From contig NC_064039.1 in assembly GCF_932526225.1 (NCBI RefSeq), forward strand, positions 13,720,139 to 13,784,138: a stretch of DNA of 64,000 nt, written 5' to 3'. This document shows, one piece after another, positions 35,701 to 47,700 of the stretch. The stretch comes from Nematostella vectensis (Eukaryota > Cnidaria > Anthozoa > Actiniaria > Edwardsiidae). The notes below the pieces were generated by a model. It was given only the letters and a program-made list of their open reading frames with translations, made no database searches and was not told the DNA's origin. A program made the position numbers and the translations under genes. Every line of letters starts with the position of its first letter. Position 1 is the stretch's first letter.

Positions 35701-38700
35701 CAATTTCAAATAACCTTATAACCGCTTAGTGTATGTTCATACCGATATTTAAGCTACAAATACAAGTACAACACTTTTACCAGAGTGTTTCATCAGTCTC
35801 AGGATGTGACACAGCAGAAGAAAGCTTACCGTGTGCTGGAACAGATGTGCAGCTCCGACTCACAGGCATGTAGGGCCTTCCTCTCAAGCCACCTCGATCA
35901 GCTACAGGACAAGCTGCTCAACTCACTGGCATCCTCGAGCTCTGCATCAAAAGCTGTGAGTCACCTCTCTACACCCCAAGCTACTAGTGCCTATCACCTC
36001 ACTACACCCCAAACTACTAGCACCCATCACATCACTACACCCCAAACTACTAGCACTCACCACATCACTACACCCGAAACTACTAGCACACATCACATCA
36101 GTACACCCCAAACTACTAGCACCCATCACTTCACTACACCCCAAACTACTAGCACCCATCGCATCAGTACACCCCAAACTACTAGCACTCACCACATCAC
36201 TACACCCGAAACTACTAGCACACATCACATCAGTACACCCCAAACTACTAGCACCCATCACATCACTACACCCCAAACTACTTGCACTCATCACCTAACT
36301 ACACCCCAAACTACTTGCACTCATCACCTAACTACACCCGAAACTACTAGCACACATCACATCAGTGCACCCCAAACTACTAGCACACATCACATCAGTA
36401 CACCCCAAACTACTAGCACCCATCACATCACTACACCCCAAACTACTTGCACTCATCACCTAACTACACCCGAAACTACTAGCACACATCACATCAGTGC
36501 ACCCCAAACTACTAGCACACATCACATCACTACACCCCAAACTACTTGCACTCATCACCTAACTACACCCGAAACTACTTGCACCCATCACATCAGTACA
36601 CATCAAACTACTGGCACTCATCACATAACTACACCCCAAACTACTAGCACCCATCACATCACTACACCCCAAACTACTAGCACTCATCACATCACTACAC
36701 CCCAAACTACTAGCACCCATCACATCACTACACCCCAAACTACTAGCACTCATCACATCACTACACCCCAAACTACTAGCACTCATCACATCACTACACC
36801 CCAAACTACTAGCACCCATCACATCACTACACCCCAAACTACTAGCACCCATCACATAACTACACCCCAAACTACTAGCACCCATCACATCACTACACCC
36901 CAAACTACTAGCACTCATCACATCACTACACCCCAAACTACTAGCACTCATCACATCACTACACCCCAAACTACTAGCACCCATCACGTAACTACACCCC
37001 AAACTACTAGCACCCATCACATCACTACACCCCAAACTACTAGCACCCATCACATCACTACACCCCAAACTACTAGCACTCATCACATCACTACACCCCA
37101 AACTACTAGCACCCATCACATCACTACACCCCAAACTACTAGCACTCATCACATCACTACACCCCAAACTACTAGCACCCATCACATCACTACACCCCAA
37201 ACTACTAGCACTCATCACATCACTACACCCCAAACTACTGGCACTCATCACATCACTACACCCCAAACTACTAGCACCCATCACATCACTACACCCCAAA
37301 CTACTAGCACCCATCACATCACTACACCCAAACTACTAGCACCCATCACATCAGTACATCCCAAACTACTAGCACTCATCACATCACTACACCCCAAACT
37401 ACTAGCACCCATCACATAACTACACCCCAAACTACCAACACTCATCACATCAATACACCCCAAAGTACTAGCACACATCACATCACTACACCCCAAACTA
37501 CTAGCACCCATCACATCACTACACCCCAAACTACTAGCACCCATCACATCAGTACATCCCAAACTACTAGCACTCATCACATAACTACACCCCAAACTAC
37601 TAGCACCCATCACATAACTACACCCCAAACTACTAGCACCTATCACATCTGTACACCCCAAACTACTAGCACTCATCACATCACTACACCCCAAACTACT
37701 AGCACTCATCACATCACTACACCCCAAACTACTGGCATTCATCACCAGTACATCCCAAACTACTTGTACCTATCACATCTCTACACCCCAAACTACTAGC
37801 ACTCATAACAAGTTGACCATAGCATTTCGCATGTCCTTTAGAGGGATCCCGTGTCCCTTGCTATTTTGTCCAGGAAACTCAGTCTTCTGTAACGCCTTGA
37901 GAGCAGCTAGGGGTCTCGTAGGATTTGGTGGGGAGTTGCCTAATTTATAGCTTGAAAGAAGTGACACATGAACAAATTAACAAAAACACACAGCTATCTC
38001 AGGGCTCAGGGCTGGTAAAGGATATATGCATCTGAAGCCATTCCATCATATCTTATTCTAAACTGTTAAAAGAGCGAGAGTATACCACAATCGCAATCAT
38101 GCCGTGTCCAGTTGACACCTTGTTACTCGAACCTCTGGGGCTTTTGCCTTTTGCCAAAGTCCCCCTTCTCTCTTTAACCCCATGAAGCTAACGCACTTAC
38201 ATTGTGTAGCCACGGCTTCGCTGCCTCACTCATATCGTGAAACACCTCGGCGCGGAGCACAAGGACTTCATCACCGCCATCATTCCAGAGGTAACCTTGT
38301 AACACATTTTTAAGGGGAAAGAGCTGGGTGAAAAGTTATTTGAACCTTTTTTAAAGTTTGCTTAGCTATTATGATGATTTTCAGGTCATCCTGTGTACTA
38401 AGGAGGTCGGGACGAAAGCGCGTGCCGCCGCTCTCAGCCTTCTCGTCGCCAACTGTAACGCGCTGTGCCGCTGTGTCCCTGGTACCAGGGCAGGTAATGT
38501 CTTCAAACCCGTTTGATCTTTTTTTGTTTGTTTTTGTTTTAAAATAGTTGTTATCATTTACAAAAGTTAAATACAACTCTCCTTTTATACTTTAGGTATA
38601 CAATTAAGCGGTTTTTATTATAAGATGGATTGAATCTTACAGTGATTGAAGTGAATTTATTTGCCTTTGAAAACATGCCGCTAAGACAGAAACTGATGTA

Positions 38701-41700
38701 ATCTCAAGGTGCCCAGGGAAGGTTTGGGCAGCTTGCAAGACTGTTCCTTGTTTTACAATGTTATATCCAATACTTTTTGTAAAGGTTTTTTGTATTTATT
38801 CAAACGCGAGGCAATTTCGCACAATCTCGTCCCGAAGGTCTAACACTAGAAACGGGAACAAAACTACTCACATAGAGGTGTTGACTCTTGTGTTGGTTTA
38901 CTTCCTTGAGTTAACTTCGCCTACGCTGACTACCCAGTTATTCTACAGCTTGTCTGTAGTTTTTCTAGTCATACCAGTGAAACTTCTCTGGTTGTGTTTC
39001 AGACGGTCTAGTTGCTTACCTAGAGCTGGTGCTGGCTGGCCTCGCGGGCTCACCCCACATGGTCAGCGCTACCATCATTTCCATTTCGCGGCTTGTGTTT
39101 GAGTTCAGAGGTGAGTCTGTTTGGGGTATATGTAGGCTCTGCCTACATTTCTCGCGTGTAGAATATAACGAAAAAATAGAACGACCGTTGTTTTCCTTCG
39201 GCGGTAGTAGTGGCTACATACGCTAACTCGGTTTCAATTGATTCCACTGAACCTCACTTTTAATTGAAATTGAAAACGATGATTTTAGGCTTCTAAGTCT
39301 AAGCTCAAACGTCGTATTATCCATGAGCCGTATTCAATGCATTCAAATAAAGATTAAACAATCGACTTGATTAATTTGCAAGCATTTGTATTGAATACGG
39401 CTCATGGATAAATCGACTTAGCCTAACTGATAAATGTTCTATAGGTGACATACCGTCAAAGGTGGTGGAACAGTTGATCGAGAGCGTGCTGGTTTGCCTC
39501 AAGTCCAAGACCAAAGAAGTGATCAAGTCGGCTTTAGGATTTCTCAAGGTCGTCATCTCTGTCATGAGTCGGGAGGATTTGGCGCCGTACGCGCGAGACC
39601 TGGTAAGGGCCGCTTCCTCGAATTGATGCGAAACGGTGACGTCAGTCATTGGTTCAAGTCGATTGGTTGACGATGCTCTGTCGAAGGGCATCAAGTGGCA
39701 GTCGTGGGATCTAATTGGTTGTCGATGGTACGTCGAAGGGCACCCAAAAGCAGTCGTGGAATCTGATTGGTTGTTTATCGTTTCAGGCGAGTGGGATCGT
39801 GACGTGGAACGAGGACAACCGAAGACGATTCCGCTACAACGTGAAGGTCCTCTTTGAACGGCTCATACGCAAATTCGGGTAAAATATTTGTATATTATAA
39901 TTTTCTTAAAATCGGGGTATCTTTGGGTCGCGGTACGTTTAAGTAATTGTTTATTATTATTTTATCTTAATTGGAAGGGGTCGTGATTACTGTCCAATAC
40001 TGTGAGCCCGTGGTACGAGCTCCCGTACAGTTAGTACTTCATGTAGCCAGCTACATGGCCTAACAGGATTGGCTAGATTACCTCATGGTTCTATTGTATT
40101 CTCGTTCTTCGTCTGCATCTTCCGATAGCTTCTACATGGACCGCTAGGGTTTTGCTTGACGCACTATGTTTCTGGCTACATGAAGTACCAACCCGTACAT
40201 ACGTATGACAGCAACGCCTGGCGCCGGCTAGAAATGGAGCCTGGGGAGAGAAAACCTTGACAGCGAGGCTTCTTAAAAAAACTTCCAGAGACGTCTTCGA
40301 ATAAACCCTACTATGCACGTTTGATTGAGGCAAACCTTAATAACCTATATATCATCTTGAACCTTATATTGGGGGTGTTTTTTAGATATCAGACGGCGCT
40401 AAAATGCGTACCGGAGGATCATAAAAAGCTCGTTCACAATATCCACAAGACGACTCAGCGCCTGAAACGACAGAAGATCATTTCAAGAGCTAAAAACATG
40501 GTACGTTACAAGCCGTCTTTTTACGTACTCGCACAAAACCGAATCACAAAGCATCCGCTTCTCGCTAATAGACGTTTCGTATTTTCAAGTGTGAATAATA
40601 ACAAAGTAGTGATTGGTCGACATTCTTAATTTGGCCTTTTTACCGCACTCTGAGATCAATTTTCTCATAGAAAAAGACAAGAAGATGTTTTCTATCTCTA
40701 ATGATACTGTTATTCGATGAACAGGGGGCAGATACAGACGATCAAGACACACTTGCTCCGCACATGGAAAGGTAAGCTCAGATCACTTTAGATACGGAAG
40801 GTGTTGCGTAGACTTGATCTCTTTTCACGCCACATGGATCATGTTTTAGCTTTTGTAAGCTGAGCGTTTAGCTGAAAATTCCATTTTGGATTTTTTTTGG
40901 CAGTTATGAAGCTTTGATGTTCGGCTCTGATGATGAAGACGATAATGAAGCTGGGCCAAAGAAGAATGTTAAGGTACAAATGTCACTTTTCAAGTGACAG
41001 TAATTAATTTTTTTCACATAAAAAACGAGAGCATTGTTTGAAAAATGTTCAGCTATAATAGGCAAAGTGATTGCTACGTGCTGGCGCTGTTTACATTCAA
41101 GGACCTATAGAAAGCAATATTGGGTGTTGCTGTTTACACGGAGCTGTACGGAGCAATGTTGGGTACTGGTGCTGTTTACACAGCTATACAAAGCAATGTT
41201 GGGTTTTGGTGCTGTTTACACAGCTATACAAAGCAATGTTTGGTACTGGTGCTGTTTACATAGCTATACAAAGCAATGTTGGGTACTGGTGCTGTATACA
41301 CAGCTGTACAAAGCAATGTTGGGTACTGGTGCTGTTTACACAGCTATACAAGGCAATGTTTGGTACTGGTGCTGTTTACACAGCTATACAAAGCAATGTT
41401 TGGTACTGGTGCTGTTTACACAGCTATACAAAACAATGTTTGGTACAGGTACTGTTTACACAGCTATACAAAGCAATGTTGGGTTCTGGTGCTGTTTACA
41501 TAGCTATACAAAGCAATGTTGGGTACAGGTACTGTTTACACAGCTATACAAAGCAATGTTGGGTACTGGTGCTGTTTACACAGCTATACAAAACAATGTT
41601 TGGTACTGGTGCTGTATACACAGCTATACAAAGCAATGTTGGGTACTGGTGCTGTATACACAGCTATACAAAGCAATGTTGGGTACTGGTGCTGTTTACA

Positions 41701-44700
41701 CAGCTATACAAAGCAATGTTTGGTACTGGTGCTGTTTACACAGCTATACAAAGCAATGTTGGGCTCTGGTGCTGTTTACACAGCTATACAAAGCAATGTT
41801 GGCTACTGGTGCTGTTTACACAGCTATACAAAGCAATGTTTGGTACTGGTGCTGTATACACAGCTATACAAAGCAATGTTGGGTAATGGTGCTGTTTACA
41901 CAGCTATACAAAGCAATGTTGGGTACTGGTGCTGTTTACACAGCTATACAAAGCAATGTTGGGTACTGGTGCTGTTTACACAGCTATACAAAACAATGTT
42001 TGGTACTGGTGCTGTATACACAGCTATACAAAGCAATGTTGGGTACAGGTGCTGTTTACACAGCTATACAAAGCAATGTTGGGTACAGGTGCTGTTTACA
42101 CAGCTATACAAAGCAATGTTGGGTACTGGTGCTGTTTACACAGCTATACAAAACAATGTTTGGTACTGGTGCTGTATACACAGCTATACAAAGCAATGTT
42201 GGGTACCGGTACTGTTTACACAGCTATACAAAGCAATGTTGGGTTCTGGTGCTGTTTACACAGCTATACAAAGCAATGTTGGGTACTGGTGCTGTTTACA
42301 CAGCTATACAAAGCAATGTTGGGTTCTGGTGCTGTTTACACAGCTATACAAAGCAATGTTGGGTACTGGTGCTGTTTACACAGCTATACAAAGCAACGTT
42401 GGGTACTGGTGCTGTTTACACAGCTATACAAAGCAATGTTGGGTTCTGGTGCTGTTTACACAGCTATACAAAGCAATGTTGGGTACTGGTGCTGTTTACA
42501 CAGCTATACAAAGCAATGTTGGGTTCTGGTGCTGTTTACACAGCTATACAAAGCAATGTTGGGTACTGGTGCTGTTTACACAGCTATACAAAGCAATGTT
42601 GGGTACTGGTGCTGTTTACACATTTATACAAAGCAATGTTTGGTACTGGTGCTGTATACACAGCTATACAAAGCAATGTTGGGTACTGGTGCTGTTTACA
42701 CAGCTATACAAAGCAATGTTTGGTACTGGTGCTGTATACACAGCTATACAAAGCAATGTTGGGTACAGGTGCTGTTTACACAGCTATACAAAGCAATGTT
42801 GGGTACTGGTGCTGTTTACACAGCTATACAAAGCAATGTTGGGTAATGGTGCTGTTTACATAGCTATACAAAGCAATGTTGGGTACTGGTACTGTTTACA
42901 CAGCTATACAAAACAATGTTTGGTACTGGTGCTGTATACACAGCTATACAAAGCAATGTTGGGTACCGGTGCTGTTTACACAGCTATACAAAGCAATGTT
43001 GGGTACTGGTGCTGTTTACACAGCTATACAAAGCAATGTTGGGTACTGGTGCTGTTTACACAGCTATACAAAGCAATGTTGGGTTCTGGTGCTGTTTACA
43101 CAGCTATACAAAGCAATGTTGGGTACTGGTGCTGTTTACACAGCTATACAAAGCAATGTTGGGTACTGGTGCTGTTTACACAGCTATACAAAGCAATGTT
43201 GGGTTCTGGTGCTGTTTACACAGCTATACAAAGCAATGTTGGGTTCTGGTACTGTTTACACAGCTATAAAAACAATGTTTGGTACTGGTGCTGTTTACAC
43301 AGCTATACAAAGCAAAGTTGGGTTCTGGTGCTGTTTACACAGCTATACAAAACAATGTTTGGTACTGGTGCTGTTCACACAGCGTTATAAAGCAATGTTG
43401 AGTAATGGTGCTGTTTACACAGCTATACAAAGCAATGTTTGGTACTGGTGCTGTTTACACAGCTATACAAAGCAATGTTGGGTTCTGGTGCTGTTTACAC
43501 AGCTATACAAAACAATGTTTGGTACTGGTGCTGTTTACATAGCTATACAAAACAATGTTTGGTACAGGTGCTGTTTACACAGCTATACAAAGTAATGGTG
43601 CTGGCACAGTTACCACAGAGCTGTATAAAGCAATGTTGGGTGTTGCTGTTTACACAGAGCTGTACAAAAGGCGTGAATTGCTGCGCGCGAATACCCTGCA
43701 AAGCTCCTTGCAAACAGCAAACGCTTCGCTAAACATTGACGTAAATATTGTTTATACATTGAGCTGCACGATGCCGCATTCTCGGGGAGAGAACCACCGT
43801 CCGATCTTTAATCAGCCAACACCAAATACGTCTATCACGCAACACACTAACCCTAATGTCACGTAACCACCAAACGCATGCGCAACGCCTTATTTGAACC
43901 CAATCTATAACTAAAGACTATCTATACGTTTCGTAGGGTAAGAAGGAAGTCAAGGCGAAAGTTCAAGGCAAAGGGCCGAAGACTTGGATCCGAGAAGGAG
44001 CCGAGGAGGAACCCGTTGACTTTATGGACGCGAATGTGGTACAGCGTGTTGTGGGTACGCAACCTTTTAGGCCCCGCTCCTCATTCTCTCGTAAAATGGA
44101 CATCTCTAATTGGCTATTTTGAAAAATAGTACACAGGCTTCCCGTTTTGCGAGTTACCGCGACGCTCCTCCCTTAACTACATCGCCACAAGTCGTCGTTT
44201 TCGAAAGGGTCCGTTGTTGTCCGTTTACATGTGACCAAATGGGTACCGTTTTTAGATATTTTTTACTCTGGACATGTACGGACAATACCCATATCCGTCA
44301 CAAAAGTTTGCGTCTTTTAACAAAAATGGATACGTGGGGATGGGGTCTCAATTCAATACTATAGTGACACCTTTATAACGGATATCTGACTGAAAAATGT
44401 GTCCGTTGCCTAGAAGGCGCCCCCTCAAATACCCCGTGCCTGTCTCGGGATGACGAATGTTTTACTGCCGCAAACAAGTAACAAAGGAGAAATTGTTGAC
44501 ATTCTTTAATGTGTGTTTTTAGCCACGGATCCAAGGAAATGGTTACCATACTTTAACGTGTGTTTTTAGCCACGGATTCAAGGAAATGGTTAACATCCTT
44601 TAACGTGTGTTTTTAGTTACGGATTCAAGGAAATTGTTAACATCCATTAACTTTTGTTTGTAGCCACGGATCCAAGGAAGGGAAAGCGCAAGCTCGTAAA

Positions 44701-47700
44701 TGACTTCGAGACATCAAGTGACGGCAAACTCATCATACCCGCCGACGAGGAGGATGAAGACGACCCGAAACCGAATCGCAAAAAGAGCGACGGTATTTAC
44801 GCCTGAAATAACTTTTACACTATTTTGATGAAATCGGCGAAACAGATGATACGTAGATAAATTACTTTTACACTATTTTGATGAAATCGAACAAAAATAT
44901 GATAGATAAAGAAAGATAAAAAGAAGATAGAAGAAACATAAAAAAGTCAGAGGCTTATCAGTATTGTTAAAATGTGGAATGGGAATGCAATAAAAAACAA
45001 CAGAAAGAAAGCCAAAAGTTAAAGTTGCAACATCCTTATGTTAATTTCGCTTCTGCATAAAGGTCTTTTATGTTACTATTAAGAAATCTTTTGCTGATGT
45101 ATTATCCTCCCTTCATAATCTATCTTTATTAATCTTTGTCTCTTGGGTAGCCTTTGCGGATGCTGACCTGATGGACCTCGAGCCTGAAGTGAGTATTTTA
45201 CTGCTGTCCTCGGGACTACACAGTCCCAAAATATGGTCATGCAAACAATCTTGGCCAATCACACTCTTGCTTTTAAGTCAGTCATTGGTCCAAGTGGTTT
45301 GAGTGACAGCCAATTTTGGCCAATCACACTCTTGCTTTTAAGTCAGTCATTGGTCCAAGTGGTTTGAGTGACAGCCAACCTTGGCGATTGGTCTAAACCT
45401 TACTGATTGGTCAATCACGCTCTTGCTTTTTGCGAGTATTAGATCATTCATGTCAGCGATTGGTCTAAACATTTTGATTGACAACTTATGATTGCCCAAA
45501 TAGATTTATCTGCTAATGAAAAGTAAACTCAGAGATGACATTGCTACGTTTTTGTTATAATTATTAGGTTTCCAATTCACGAAAGAAAGGTACTCGGGAC
45601 GATGAAGACGACGACGATGAAGGTAACGATATTTTATTTCATTTCGTTATTTGCGTATCGTATCTTAGGCCTAGATTAAACGTCGTGCCAGAGTCGCACC
45701 GTTCTGGTTCGGTTGAGGTTCGACTATAGAGCGGTTCCAGAGTAAACATGAAGGCGAGCTTCTCATTTATTTAATTTAGCGCGCAATAAACGGCATGCTA
45801 ACTTCGCATTAACTGTAACATGTCTAGAGTGTCACGCAAATACCCTGTCACGCCGTTTGATCTAGGCCTTAGCATGAAAGAACATCCAGTCGAGCCCTAG
45901 ACATGTTTTCTCTGCGCCACAGCTGCCTAAACGTGGCTGCAGGGCAGGATTATAATAATAATCCATTTCTGTTTTATCTGTTTATCCAGAAATAGGCCCC
46001 AAAAAGAAACTGCACCAACCAGGAGCCGAATACAGAGCCAAGGTATGTCCTGGATTACAGGGCTAAAAATATGTACCTGTTCTGTAAGTGTAAAGCGGTA
46101 GCCAGCTTTTGCAGCACAGGAAAGTTAAAAGGTGCTCGGTGCTCAAGGATCGCAAATTGACAATGTTTCCAAAGCCGGAAGATTTCCATATTATTCTGCG
46201 AGGAAGGCGTTTTCAAGCATTCAAAGACCAAGTATATCTTTGTTCCGACCAAGAAGCCGTTTAAAATATGTGGTAGACACTTTTTCTTGTTAATAAAGAA
46301 ACTGAAAACAAATGAAAGCACTGTTCACAACGAAACTAGCGCAAATAGGTGGACAATTTATATCGCTTTGTTTTGACATTTTTTTTTTGTGGTTTGACCT
46401 CCCATTGTTTACTTTAGCGTGCCGGAGGCGATGTCAAAAAGAAAGGAAAGCCTGATCCATATGCGTATCTGCCTCTTAACATGTCCACATTGAACAGAAG
46501 GTACGTTGCCCTAGAGACCAAGAAACGAGTCGATAAGTCTGATGTTTCATGCAGACAACCCAACCTTGACGGCTACGATTACTAAAAACCACTACGGTTA
46601 ACCGCAAGCTCCCAGAAAACGGTGCGCCATCAGCTAAACATTATTTGGATTAAGCATTGCTACGAGTGTTGCAAAGTTTTTCTTAAACACTATTGACGTT
46701 GTGTGGACACACCTTTAGACAACGTCTTTATTGACCTTTAGACAACGTCTTTATTTATATGATTTTGTTCTAGCGGGCTAGCGATAAGTGCCTGCGCTAT
46801 CACAATGACAGCGGTACATAGCTCGTTTCGTGGGTTGAAACTTTATGTAGCCATCAATAGTGTGTCCTAGATACTGACCCTAACCACCTTACCCAAACCC
46901 TAACAATATTGATGGCTACATGAAGTACTATGCTTTATCGAATAGAAAAGCAGGCATGGAAATTGTCAAAAACGAAATAAGTGTTCTGTGTGCTTGAATA
47001 TAAAATTGCGAGCTTATCGAGACGTGGATTTCTTGTACGTCGCCTTTTGACCAATAAATACAATGTTCAATAATGTTGTAAAGCGCACACTCAAAAGGTT
47101 TAAGATAAAACTTTATTTGAACCCGCTCGATAATCCTTCGCGTGACTTCATAATTCAATTAAATACTTGTTACGGCTGGAACCCAATTCGGCTTCAACGC
47201 CGTCTTATAGTCGTAATCTTCCGGTAAAGTACATTTGCATTCATTATAATAACGTATGCATTCTATACGGCACATTGTTAATACGGCGTCTAAAACCAAT
47301 CTGATTTAAGCCGTATTATGCGGCTGGACCAGGCGTATGTCTCGCAGACCCGTATACAATGATTTAAGACGCCGAATTAACCATGTGTAAACATTTTATA
47401 CGGCTGAATTTTATGCGACGTTAATGCGGCCTTTAAACTAGGCCTAACCTCCACGGCGTTCTGAATAGTCGCGTGCTTAATGACGCCGTTTAAGCACGTC
47501 TTTTGACATTTTTTATCAAATATTTTTTGACTTCGTGTATACACGCCTTTAGACAAACTCTTTATTGAAGTCGTGTCAACATGCATTTGACGTCTTTTTT
47601 GAGTCATTAAACAAAGGTTTCTTTACGGGTGATTAAGGCAAGTGGTCTTGTGACCCATCGGTAAATAAATGTAGTGACTCGTTCTATTATTCCATCTCTT

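Noticed and set aside
35785-37745. Long sense and antisense Thr/His and Ser/Gly/Cys repeat ORFs
   Set aside because: They arise from the stop-free 33-bp unit. Only the first 159 bases (35797-35955) are RRP12 coding; the antisense frames have no support.
41034-43595. Overlapping 240-620-codon ORFs in three frames
   Set aside because: The 40-bp unit lacks stops in every plus frame, so all three frames read the same repeat; the region is an RRP12 intron.
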